DNA of 64,000 nucleotides, taken from the NCBI GenBank assembly GCA_030549495.1, contig JAUIRK010000173.1, forward strand, positions 434,001 through 498,000. Direction: 5' to 3'. Positions 11,159 to 24,800 of this stretch are shown here, in pieces. The notes beneath the pieces are model-generated. The model made no database searches and was not told the origin of the DNA. It was given only the letters and a program-made list of their open reading frames with translations. Both the position numbers and the translations under genes were made by a program. This DNA is from Nectonema munidae (lineage: Eukaryota > Nematomorpha > Nectonematoida > Nectonematidae). Position 1 is the first letter of the stretch. Each line of letters opens with the position of its first letter.

Positions 11159-12631
11159 ATTTTTTTTGATTTATATCAATTGAATGCCATATCTACGACA
11201 TCGGTAATTTCTTTTTACTTGACTCAGCGTAATATTTCAAAAGCGTGAAATGGTTACTGTATAAGAAACCCAGGTTAAAAATGTTAACTTACAAGCATAT
11301 CACACAAATAAACTTTTTCACTTCAGAACATTTCAAAAAATGTGTGGAAGGTTTTTTGTAGAAAGAAACTTCAGATTAAAATTTATTCTTTAACAACGAA
11401 AACATTAGTTTGTTAATAATCAGTAATAAAAAACAGAATTTTATAAAAAAAACAGTGTAAAAATGTAACAAAACGAAAGACAATTCCTCTTTGCCATAAC
11501 CATCCTCTTCAATCGTAATCCAAGATTGTGGACAAAATTGCAAATATTGTCATTTTTATTCGCTAGCGTCGTAGCATACTTTCAGATAACGAACTCATAT
11601 AAAGGTTGGAGTTTTTAGAGTTTAAAAAATTTAACCAATAAAATTTAGCACAAGCTTGACTACAAAAATCAAAATGTATAAAAAAAAGTGGTTTGTGGTG
11701 CAAAAAGATAAAAATGAAGATATGATGATTTCAAGTAGTTTACATGACGACTGCTTTTAAATATAAAATAAGAAGAATGTTATTATAAAAAGAAATGTAT
11801 TTAAAATAATGTGAAGTGTGTAACACGAACTTATACACACAGATCTTAAAATTTCATAATGGCTTACATGTTATGAGAATGGAGATAATAAATTGGATGT
11901 ACGCGTATGAAAAATATGAAACATAGCTAATGAAACGATAAAATATTAGACAGAAGGAAGAATATGCTTAAAATTTGAATTTAAAATATGCACATGGTAA
12001 GTTAAAATGTTAGTAAAAAGGTTATAAAAGTTTTATGATTTTGTTTTATAAAGTTCAGGATTAAAAATGTGATTCGAATAGTATACTTAAAAGTCTAAAA
12101 ATATAAAAAAATATTATTAGGCACTCTAGAATTTGAATAAAATTTTAGATACAAAAAGAGCAAAAAAACACAGCGACCATTATTTATAGCCAAATCTAAT
12201 TGTTTTGCATTTTATAAACTGTTTAGTACAGTGATTTCCCAAATGTGATATCTTTGTAAAAGATCTCTCTCAATGTAAAAAGTATTTAAAAGCTTCTTAT
12301 TTTAAATTTATGACGGCACACATTCTCGAAACTATACAGGATACACCGGTTCCAGTAAGCCTCTTTCTAAAATGTCATTTCAACAGTACATTGAATTCAG
12401 TTGTCAAGAATACTACTTTGAAAAGAGAAGTAAAATTTAATTTCAAGGTTAAGATTGACAATAATCTTTAAACAAAGATGGTTATTTGTAACAAAGTGTA
12501 ATGGTATATTTTTAAATCTTCTATTATTCAATAATTTTTTTGAAATTGGAGAGAATAGATTGTCAATTGATTATTTTATGTGCATACACATCACTGAGTT
12601 CACGATGTTTTATAGTTAAAATTTTTGAGAA
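11159..12631. other. CPEB 3' flank, probable 3' UTR and intergenic
   Basis: Lies just downstream of the CPEB stop codon (12632-12634, gene on minus strand). No strong AATAAA was found close to the stop, so the UTR end is undefined. No other gene is seen. Confidence 0.4.
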
Positions 12632-12856
12632 TTAGGATGAAGAAACTAAAAAAGTTAAAATAAATAGTATAGGCAAACTTTTGTAACTATTTCTCATTAA
12701 AGGCTTGTGCAGTTTCATGTTTTGAGCGGAGTGTTGCCAGTACCAACAATTTTTGCAAAAGTATTTGAAGCACATTATTTCACGACAAAAGTAAGAGCCA
12801 TTTTGAATTTGGCATATACTACACATCGCATCTTCCAAATACGGATCTACTTGTAC
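12632..12856 (-). CDS. CPEB1: CPEB exon: ZZ domain and stop
   Basis: Starts at an AG acceptor with [16 protein letters not shown]. It carries the zinc ligands of the CPEB ZZ domain: CSIC, then C in SYFCRE, C in IMCFK, CKNC and two His. The HKPLMRN tail is conserved, followed by a species-specific hydrophobic end, [11 protein letters not shown], then stop. Confidence 0.95.
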   Translation of the reverse strand, partial: VQVDPYLEDAMCSICQIQNGSYFCREIMCFKYFCKNCWYWQHSAQNMKLHKPLMRNSYKSLPILFILTFLVSSS

Positions 12857-15800
12857 CTTAAAATAGTGCAAAAATCAAAATCAGTATCATTAACTAGCTC
12901 TTTTTGACTCTCTCTTAATGATTTATATGATTCTAAAAATCATAATTGATATCATTATCTATCTCTTTTTTGATTCTCTCTTAAATGATTTATATGATTC
13001 ATTGTGCGAGTTATTTCTTAAATGTACTTTCATATAGGGTAATTTGACGAACATACATTTTGATCATTTTAAGAATTTTATTCCAAATATTAGCAACAGA
13101 TCCAGTTAAAAGTAAGAAAACATTGAAAAATATTTGAATTTTATAAAACATCAAATTATGAAACACATATCATTAACTAAAATACTCATTTTTAATAAAA
13201 AATATTGGATATTATAAAGATTTTAGAGTAGAAAGTTAAGGTGGAGAAAGGTTACCCGTTTCGAAAACTTTGGAGTTTTGATTTCAATAAATGCAGCAGA
13301 AACAGCCTTCATGTAGCTTTTATAGTTGTTAAATGTGACCCTTCCAGATCCTTAAATATTCAGAACACACCTTAAAATGGCATAATATGAAAGAATTGCA
13401 AAAATTATTTAATTTATGTAATATTTCAATTTTTTAATTAAATAGGTTTAATTACAATAAGGTGTATTGAAAAGTATGCCCTTGCATTTAAATTATTGAT
13501 CAAGGAAACTTTTTACACAAAATAAAGGTCTTACATTCACGATACTCTTCCAATATTTTTTTTCAAAGTCTCGCTATCTTAAATTTGTGTCCTTCTTAAA
13601 AATGGTATAATTTTTAATAGTCAATAAGAATTTCAATTTTTTTAATAATAAATTATTATCTTGAAACCAAGAAGCTAAATAATCTTAATACGTTTTCATA
13701 GCAAAAATTTAAAAATAGAACTTAAAAAAATCTAAATGTAAAACAAACAATAATTTTGTTTTCTATTTAGAAAATATAATTGTAAAATCACCCAAGAAAG
13801 TACTCAAAATCTTTAATTAAAATTATTTTAGATCAGGTCTAATGTATTTGAAATTTCAATCAACTTATCTTTTTATAACTATTAAGATTTAATTTGCTAA
13901 AAATCATATAAGGAATAAAAAATTCCAATTACCTAAAGGGTATTTATTCTTATCAGTATCAATTCCAGCGTATACAACTCCTCCAAATAAATCATTGATT
14001 ATGTGCGCTAAGCCTTCAGCACTTAACTTTCCATGCAAAGCTCCGACAAAAATAGTTTTATTGGAATCCAATCTTTGAGAAGGCAGTCTAACATAATTGC
14101 TATCGTTAACTATCCATGGAATCACTTGAACCTATTTAATAAATATTTTAATTTCATATATGCTTTTTTTTATAAAACGTCAACCAAAAGTTATACAGGT
14201 TTTAAGTACTTATTATTTTTTTAGGTGTCAATAATATTTTAGGAATAATAAAACTAGATATAAAATTTTTGTTTCAAAATTTATTTTCCTAAATAAAAGA
14301 TTTTATCAATAAAATTCAGAAAATTTCGCATTAGAAAATTAATAAATGTTGTAAGAATTTTAAAATTAATTATACTCAGTTCTTATATAGCTGCGTTTTT
14401 AAAGTACTGTACTGTTTTCAAAGATAAATACTTATGAAAGATTTTCCTAAAATTTTGTTTAGTATTAAAAATGTTAATTATTTGCATCCTAAATCTAATT
14501 TTTCAATTCCCATATTTAAAAAAAATACAAAGTTAGCTAGCAGTCTCCTAACGAGCCATATCAATATTATAATAGAATACATATTAATTAAACTAAAATG
14601 TATATTAACAATTTCTATGCTTAATATTTTTCAAGTTTTTTTGACTTCTATAAGTTTTAATATCTGCTAATGAATAGTAACTTTTTTAACCTGTTGAGAA
14701 TCAGATTATCCAAAGGAATAAAAAATAAAATTCAATTGAAAAAGAAAACAGACAATTAGTCTTCAAAATTCTAACATAGTGAACAAATCTTGTAAATTCT
14801 ATTATAACTGGGCTGGCAGATTTTTAAATCAGCTAAGCCAAACAAATATCGGCTTGAAAAAAGTCATAAACAAAAATTTATATTTCTCACAGAAATAAGT
14901 ATTATGAGAGATAAATATAAAATAAAATTTGGAGTTAGTCTTTTTCCAATTCCATTTTTGGAAGTGTAAAACAAGTGAATGAAAAATCAGGATCTTCTAA
15001 ATCTTTCGGGATTTCGCCATTAACGTCTGACAAAAGAGGAAACAATCTAGGAAAACAGAGATATCTTTCCGCCCTTATTATAACACCTTGTATTATAAGA
15101 ACGTAAATATATATATAAAAGAAAAATTATTTAAATTTTCTTTTGTTTCACACTTTCTTAAGTATGCGGAGGCATACATGTTTTCAGTAATTTTTCGTCT
15201 GTATGTTAGCGCTATTTTAACACAACGTAAGTTCTAATTTTTTCGTAGGAGAATGCCGCAGAGAAAATTTTATATAAATTGAGTATTTATATAAAATATA
15301 AAAAAATTATAAATATATATTTTTTTATATATAAAGTAAAACTTTTTTATACTTAACCTCAAAGGGTTAAGTAGTACTAAGTTGGTAGTAAACTGCATTT
15401 TACTCACTTAACACATTCAGTATAACACTTTCTATGTAATCACATAAATTAAGAGTTAACAGAAAATATGTAGCATGCCATGCTATACAAATATTAGAAA
15501 ATTTGAACTAACTGAAATATGCTAAATAAAAATTTTTGAAAAATTTGAAGCAAAAGGTAAGGGAAATAAAAAAAGAAAAAAAATATAAATTTCTTTTATG
15601 TAGTTTTATTTCCAATTAAAATATACGTTACCAAATGGCAATATTGAGACATATGGATCTTAATCAATTTGAAAAAGTGTATTTGGTAATATCTACCTTA
15701 AGATTTTACTATATAAAAAAATCAAAAATATATACACCAAGTTTAGCAAAACATATGGATAATAGAAATGTAGGTGAATTTTTCAAAATAAAAATTGAAA

Positions 15801-18800
15801 AAGTAGAGTTGTAAGAAAATAGGAATTAAATTTAATATACTTCTTTTGAGCGCATTCTACGACTAGAAATTTTATAGTACCAATCACCGCCTTGAGAAAA
15901 GTCGTGAGTACAAGATAGTAGCAGATTTTTCACGGATTTTTCAGATTCAAATATGATGTAAACATATCCTGCTAAAAATGGCAAAATTAAAGAAAAATAA
16001 TATTAAGAATATCATAAAATTTTTATTATTTATTCACTAGCAAACTTTTCAAATCAAATAAATTAAATGAACACAAAATAATTGCAGTCAGTTGCTAACA
16101 ATCGAAATCTTCTTTTTTCAATATTATTGTTGTCAAATAGTTATTAAAAACAAATTTTTAAGTGTATTCTATCTGTCTTGTAAAAAACACTAATTTGCAC
16201 GATCATTATTTGAGAATTATTAACCCGTTATCGGCCAGAATAAGCAGACGATAACTAATGTAAAGCAGAAGATTTGTATTAAAAAGCATTTATAAAAGCA
16301 GACGATTCATATTTTTGTAAAGTCGACATATGTCGACTGTGGTCAATAACCGGTTAATAATGGTACTTTAAAATAAATAAAAGTAGAAAAGCAAAATGAA
16401 GGCGAATATTTTTGTCAATACACATACTATTATTAATTTATTATCTTCAATTTGTGAAAATAAACGAACACACACATATGGTAAAAATTTATAATTTTGT
16501 CATTTTTAAAATTCCATTTTATGATTTAAATATTGTACAAAAATATCAACAAACACAATGAAATGAATTGGGAATTTTTAGACTTTATTTCCATGGATGC
16601 GATACGGATATCAAATTTGACATCCTAGACCTAGAGGATTCAAATGTCAGAATTAATTTTTTTAGCGAATGCGGATATCATAATTGATATTCTAAGCAAA
16701 CTCAAGTTTTATACTTCTTAAAAATTTAAAGAGACATTTAGATACATTTGCTTATGCATAATGTTATCATAAAGACGTACTTATCATAAAAATTTTGAAT
16801 AACGTAAAAATTGAAAAATTTCAAAAAAAAACCTTGACGTATATAGAAAATACAAAAGTTAAAATATGTATTTTTAATAAATAACACAGGTGGGAGCATG
16901 CATATTTAGCAAATATTTCTTGATATATAAATTAGCAGTTTATCATTTTCTCTCAAATGTTTTATTTTTATGAAAAAAATATAACAATTTCCAAACACTT
17001 ACTATTAACTCTGATAGTCACTCGTCTAAATTTAATGACGTTATTGCTTTATTATTTTTTGTATTAGGGCATAAAGCTACATTAGAATAGCCCATTGATT
17101 TGATATTTACATTTCTACTTTTTAAAAACATAATATTGTAATAAAATTTTTTTTAAAAGTAAATAAAATAAAATTTATAGTTGCTTTTCAATAATTAAGT
17201 TATTCATCATTCCATTTTAATGGTCTTGATTAGTCCCAGCATGATAAAAATTGCATCTATACTTCCTTTTCTTGGCATAAATCTAGGCTGCATTTTATTA
17301 ATTGTCACTGAGTTTTTAATCTTTTTCTTATACTCTTTCAGTTATTTTCGTACCATGTTCCAAGAGTTCGATTGATGTATAATTTGTTGCAATCCAAGCT
17401 ACAACCTTTACTTTTGTATAGAGGTATTAAAACCTCTAAACAAAAAGTTTTAACTAAAAAGTCTTAAAACTTTTAGGAATTGAGTTTAATAACTTAGTTT
17501 TAATTTTTCACTTACAGAACAAACAAATTTTCAGTTTTTGTTCTAGAGAGCAGGGATATCCATAATGTCTTCTTCATCGATAGATATACCTGTCATCAAG
17601 AACTAAAACGGAAAATTAGTTTGCCAATTAGGTTATTATATATTATATTGTAAATTTTGTAGTTACGACATTCTGTTTGACCTTTAGGTGGATATCTATA
17701 ACTTCTGGAATCTCTACCAGGCCATTCTACTTTTAAAGGTCCAAACATTTTGAAAGAAGACACCAAGCCTTGTTCAGTGATATCCCAAGGAACTCCTCCG
17801 AGAAAGACTTTTGGAGAGTATACAGCATTTTTATAAGAGTGAGCAGGCAATTGTCCACTCCATGTACAAGATGCTTCATAAATGGCTAAAATATTTAAAT
17901 AAACAAAATAAAAAATATGATAACGCAGACATTTAATTTTATTTAATATGCTAAATTACATAAAATAATGGATGAACGGCTAAGTTTTATATGTAAAATG
18001 GAAAAAGTTATTTATTAATCATATTGCATATATATTATATATATATTTGGAAATGGTTTAAAATGATTTAATTTTAACCAATTGGTCTCCTTACTCCGTC
18101 CTCATGTGACAAAAAGAACAAAACTTTTTATAATTATTGGAAATATTAAATATAAAATTAATGGAGGGGGCGTGAGTAAGGTTGGTTAGGTACTGGGTTT
18201 CGATAACTCAAGGTCTTGGGTTCGATCCCGCATCAAGCCTACTTTCTCATAGTTGGATACAAGCAGCGCAAATTGTACCTTCTCGATGAAAACACTCCAC
18301 AAAAAAAATATATATATGCCTAGAAATTTGTCGCCTTTTATGACACCAATTTCAAACATTAGAAAGATTTTAAATATTGGGTAATATTTTTAAAAGCATA
18401 TACATTCATTTTATATTTATTTATTAAATATATATAGTGTGCGCGCATAAATAAACCCCTACCCTAAAATAATTTGGATAACTTTTTCCGTTTAGACCAG
18501 TAGTTCTCAAACTTTTTTGAACGATACCCTCTTTTTACTTATTAACTTAAATAAAAAATAATTGAAACGTAATAACTAATAATTTTCATTATAAATATAT
18601 ACACTTCATTTTTTAATATGCATACACAAAAGTAAATTACAACGTTTATGAAAATATATTATTGAAGAAAAAAACCAAGTTTATTTGACTTTGTTTAGTT
18701 TTCACAACATTAACAATTCTAGGCCTCAGGAACTTTCTTTTCTTCAACTCGGCCTTAGTCCACGAAATGGCTGACGTTAGTAAAACTATCAATTTACTTT

Positions 18801-21800
18801 TGTTTTATTCTATATATATTTTTTAATATACATCACTGTTATTATATTGTTAATTGTTTTCATATCATATATTTATATTTGTTCTTATTTTATTTATCAT
18901 TTTTCCACATGAATTCTAATAATTTTCTCTACTCATTAAACTTTCTACGTTCTTTGTAACACTCACTAAACTCTAAATTTTAATTTACCCAAGAAAAAGT
19001 ATTTCAATATATAATTAAAAAATCATACTTTGTGAAGAAAAACAATTTGCAAAATCGCTTTGCACTATAGATTATTTCTGTACGAAGAATGTCTGAAAAT
19101 TATTTTGTCAAGAATGAAGTCCTTCCTGAGTGGTGTTGGCCTTCACTTTGGTCTTATAAGTACCTTTCCTTCAATAGGCATATGCTGGCATTACATTATC
19201 GACATATCTTTTCATAACCTTTATTTATGTTTGAACCTCTTGTAATAAATTCAAACATGATATATTTATTTATCCACTCGATAACTTTACTTCAGGTATC
19301 TGACGCTATTATATAAGCATGTGCTAATATTTTCTACTCAACTACTTATCATGCATATTTAAATACATAATGCTTATTCTTTTGACATTTTTTTCCTTTT
19401 AATTTTTATAAATTGTAAAGTGATTCATTCACTACAGAACCTTGGTTTTGATTTAATAAAAAATTGAAATTGAAGCTTTAAAAAAATCAATGAAGGGAAC
19501 AACGCATTGCTTTGAACATCACGTGGATTTCGTTGTTTTGTTTTACAACAAGACTGGAAAACCTACTTCACAAAGATATATCGACAAAAAAGAATAAACA
19601 ATCGGCGAGCATTTCCTCCGAGATTTGGGTAAATAGAATGATATATTACACAAAATTCTTTTAAAACTATCTGAAGATATTGAAAAAATTCTTCATACGA
19701 ATAGAAGTTTTTAACTTGGACTTTCCGTCTCCATAGTTAATTTTTTTCAACAAAAAAAACGCTGATCATATCATAGTGTGCAATACTGTTTGCATTTACG
19801 TCTTAAAGTTAAATTAAAAATGTTAATTGCCTCAAAATTTTTTTTACAAGATAACTAATCTATGTTGAATGTTGATATTTTTTTTATAAACGCATCATAT
19901 AAATTTTCCTCCTTTTGATATTGCAAAAAAATTATTTCGTTTTGAGTTCATACAAATTTTTCAGGGTATTTTCATTATCATCAATTTGTAGTTTATTCTT
20001 CAGTGATAGACAACTTCCATCTAACATGTCTCAAGTCGGGGATAAGAGAACTTTTACACTGAAATAAATTAGAGCTGTTTCGAATAAAAATAATTCGTCG
20101 ATCAAACGAGTGAAAAGGATTGACCAGCCAGTCCATCTATGCAGCCAAAAAATTGAGTTATTTATGTAAATAATATATCTACAAAAAAAGTAAACTAAGT
20201 TAAAAAAAATTTTTTATCGACTATATCAAATCTGATTTTATGAAAATATTTCATTTGATGTGTTTGAGAGCTTAATCGAGATGTATCCTTCCTCTTTGTG
20301 TATATATTTTTCTCATCTTTATGCTGATGTATACAGATTGTGTAGATACTCTATTGAAGCATGCGTATTTTAAGCGATTGATCTTTGCGACGGATAAATA
20401 ATGTTTTTAAAATAATTTATATTTTCTACTTTACACATATTTTGTTAACAAAATTAGTGTATGTTTGGATAAATATTTTAAATATTGCCTCACGCCCCCT
20501 TAGGGGGCGCCCCAGTTTGGGAATCACTGGTTTAAACTCACTGGGATTAGTGGAAAATAGGAAAAATGTAAAATAAAACCTGCAGCATTTCTATAAAGTC
20601 TGGCAGCTCGCTCAATCGAAAACGGATCAGTTGCATTGGTAGAAAAAAGAGAATTGAGCAGATTGACTTTGTCCTCAGCAGAATAAATATTCCTGAAAAG
20701 GGCAGAAAATGTGTCTTGTTGTTGCAATGAAGAATTTGAAGTAGGCGAAGAAGCGGAATAATCACTTGAGTTGGGGCTATTCATCGAGGAGTTGTAATTA
20801 TTGGAATAATTACTGAAAGATTTAGAAAAACTATCGCTTCTGCTGGAATTGCCAATCGAGTTGTTGGCGTAATAAGAAGAATTCAAGCTCAAATTTTTCT
20901 ATAAAAATTGTTTAATTTTCGGTATCACAAATTTAAAATTATGCAAATATAATAAAATAATATTTCCTTTTAAAGTATTTATCAATTATCTAATACTGTA
21001 AAAAAATAAATGATAATTTTTTATTATAGAATTTAGAATTACAAATATAAAAGAGCGTAGACGCATATATTTTCATAATTTGAAAACAAGTCCTTCAAAG
21101 ATTGGCTGAAAGCGAAACAAGTTATATAAAAACTTCATAAATACTTCAAAAACTTTAATAGTTCATTTAGTATTTTGAAGCTTAAATGGCATATAAAATA
21201 AAATTTTCTTGGCAGTGTAAACAGTCTTTGCTATTAGAAAGAATAAAAACTCATTTCATCAAGTTAATGTTGAAAAAACTTTTGTGCTCAGAATAATATA
21301 ACTGTTGCAAATTATGGTGGTCAGAATTACATTTTTACTGCGCAAATGGTTGGAAGGAATTTAACTACCAAATATCAAAGGTACTATTCCTTTTTTTACT
21401 AAATCTAAAAAGCGGAAGTAAATTCAATAATTTTAAGTATAAAGAGAACAAAGAACAAATTCATTTTCTTTTTTAACATATGAGCAGCAAATTAGCGGGT
21501 ACTTTCCTGTTATCGCCCCACCACCCATCGCTCTTCTACCACGATAAATATTCTTGTATTGTTTTAACCTAACCCACATTAAACTTACTATATATCATTA
21601 ATCAAAACCTTTTTCATTGAAAAAAAAGCCCATAAATGGAAAATTTAAAGAAATACTCAACATATTGAGCGTGTGTGGCGTTCTGCAAAGGTAAGAAACA
21701 AGAGGCAATGTGGAACTAATCGAGAGATGCTATCTGGATATTTAGCTGAGTTTCTTTGGCGTCATTCATCTTCGATTATATATGGTGGTAATATGTTTGA

Positions 21801-24800
21801 TACGATTCTTTTTGATATGGTTGAATTTTATCCACCTACAGATTAAAAGATTTTTCACTTGTTTTTTTTAATACATTTGTGTACTTTAATACATGTTTTA
21901 TAACATTTTGGGGTGGTGGGGTGATAACAGGAAAGTACCAATTAGCGTTATTATTTGGCTGCCAGTAAATTAATATACAGTGTTTACAAGGAAAGATCTT
22001 ATAGGTGCACATCGCAAAAGGAGGCATTAGAGGCTTTGAAGTTTGGATAGATCCATGCATGAATCGTATGATATAACTTTATAAAATAATAAAAATGTTA
22101 CAATTATATTGCAAAGCTCATTGTCTGAAGCATAACTTCCACTACTTAAACCAGAAGAATTCAGAGATTCTTCAAATGGTTGATTGCCGTGTTGGATATT
22201 TCTGTTGGTACTAGTTGTAAAATTGTCGCTTGAACAATGATTACTATTATTATTAGTGTAATCATATGCATTTGGTTGAGTAATTTTCTTCATCTTTTCA
22301 GAACTATAAAACAGCATAAAATAATAAAATTAAAATTCTTATATTGTTTTCTATAGTTTTTTGGGCATCATTTTTTCTAATTTTAAAATACAGTTGGAGC
22401 TACCTTACACTATCCTAGATTTATTTATTAAAGCCCTGTAAATAGTTGTCAGTAAAAAGAAGACTTTAATGAAATTCATAAGAAATAGAATAACCATAAT
22501 GTATTTGCTTCAATAGTTTAAACTTGATACTTTTTAAAAAGGAAAATTTGTAGTAAAATGGGCTTCTTCTTAAGAACAATTATATGAAAGAAGTTAGTAT
22601 TGGTAAAACAATGAGTTAAATGTTAAGTAAACTAATCTTCAGGGAAAATTTTTGAGAAATTTAGATATTTTTTTTAAAACAAATTTGAGATTACTTGAAT
22701 CCTTTGGTCATTTTGTAATCTTCAGAAAAAAATCTTGATTCATTTTGATTTAGAGGATTTGACAGCTGGGAAAGCGTTGCTAATCCTAAAGTTTATTTTC
22801 AATAAATAAAAAAAAATCAATGTTTTTAAAAAAAGAGCAGCCAATTTTTGTAAATGTTATTCATATGCTTAAACTCTGGTTTCTTTTTCACCAGCTAAAC
22901 ACTTAACAAATTCACTAACCACATTCTATTATGGCCTTTTGTAATGTTAACAGTGGGGGAAGACGGCTAAAATAAAAATAGTCCAAAAGTTTATACATAA
23001 ATAATAGAGCTAGTCACACAAAGGATAAAAGGACATAATCCTGATGAGACAATTCATCTTTAGATAATTAAGTCTTGGGTAATTCCGTACAATACAATTT
23101 GGTCACAAGAAACAAAATTTTTATCAAATTTATAAGAACATTCAATAGAGCCACGTTCTTGTGCAAACTTAGCGCAAATATAAAAAATTTAACAATATAA
23201 GCAACTTGAACTGTATTGATTTGACACACATTTTAGCCAAAGAACCTCTTTCCTATACGGTGCATTTCATAGTAATCTTAGCTTTTTTAGTATTATCAGT
23301 TAAATAAAACATTATTTAATTAAGGTGAAAAATAGCCACATTCAAAATATCAGAAATCAAAAAGTAAAGACACTCAAAAAATTATTACAAGGCCAGTGTT
23401 TTTGGCCTCTTGAACAAAATAGCTTCTTAAAATTTAAGGTTATACCAACTTTCCTTAGACAATAAAATATCAAAAGCCATATGGTTCATGTTCCAACAAT
23501 AGACCTTATCACATGTCTAAAAAGATTATATAGACTTCAATCGATCTAGTAAACCAAAAAGGTTGTACAAAAAATCACTTTGTCTTGAGTGAGCGCTATG
23601 ATGAATTCCTGACATTATATGCGTAACTAGGCGCAGTTAACAATATTTTCCATGCTTCGTTGTCTCTGACATTTATATAAAAATTTAGGTCACTAGCTAA
23701 AATAACTTGTTTCCATACCTGAATTTTTAACACGATAAACACCAAGAATCAGTTGTTAAAAATAATACAGATTAACGTGAAGAATTGGTTAGAAAGCATA
23801 GGTATTTCTTTTTGATAAGGATACGAAAGAGGAGGAGTAGATCTATCATAAGCTTTATATCTCATCCGCATAAGACATAGATTTCATTAGATATCAATCT
23901 CAAGCAAGAAAGATATTTGATGTGTGGATATGTTTATTTCATTCACAAATGAATGCATAGGAGGATCTCAAATATGATTCAGACAACAAGCATTAGGAGA
24001 CATCTGACACAGCATAGTAAAGATGATGCCAAAACGAAAGTATATCGGTGCTTAGCTTATACTATTAAGACGCAAGACTCACTTTGCTGCTATACCACTC
24101 AATAAAAAGTTCTTGGTGCAAAAAGAATATTTTTAATATAAATTTTTATAAATTCAAAAAATTTACCATTCTTACCTTGAAGATTGTTTTTAAGAGCTGT
24201 CATTGAAGATTGAGAGATATCAGTGTTGTTATGCCCTTGTATTTCGAGTAAAATATCAGTCAATAAACTCTCTAAAAACAAAATTAAGCGAGTTTCTCAT
24301 TAAAGTGGAATATCATAATTCTATATTAATTACAAACACCATAATATATGTAAAATATAGTTTACTAGCAGGTACGGATGATTTTATTCCAAACTTGAAT
24401 TAATAATAGAATTTAAAAAGTTTGCCTAAATGTGCTATACAGCATACACGCTAGCTAACATGCATAAAAGGTTGAGTTTTACTTTACAAAGAATTAAACA
24501 TTACAAACAGAGAAAGTTAATTAATTACATTAAAGATAAACTCGGTAAAGGAAAGGTAAAAAATAATTTCAAGAGAAATATTGAAAAGCTAAAAGTGAAA
24601 ATCTATACTTTTTCTAAAGTTTTGCATAATTTACCCTTTTGAAAAGGGGAAAAATATATGTTCGAACTCATTTCCAAATTTGCACAGGTAGTATATACGA
24701 GTAAAAAATAGGCTGTTACTGGACAAGAGTGATTAAATTAAATTTTTTATTATAAGACATTTAAAACAAATAAAAGTTTCCAATAATAAACAAAAACTTG

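Noticed and set aside
13455-13520. Possible mariner terminus (GGTGTATTGAAAAGTATGCC)
   Set aside because: Resembles a Tc1/mariner end, but no matching inverted partner or TA pair was found nearby.
18180-18240. Functional tRNA gene
   Set aside because: Box B is perfect, but there is no closed acceptor stem, the T stem is weak and an A-rich body follows, so a SINE fits better.
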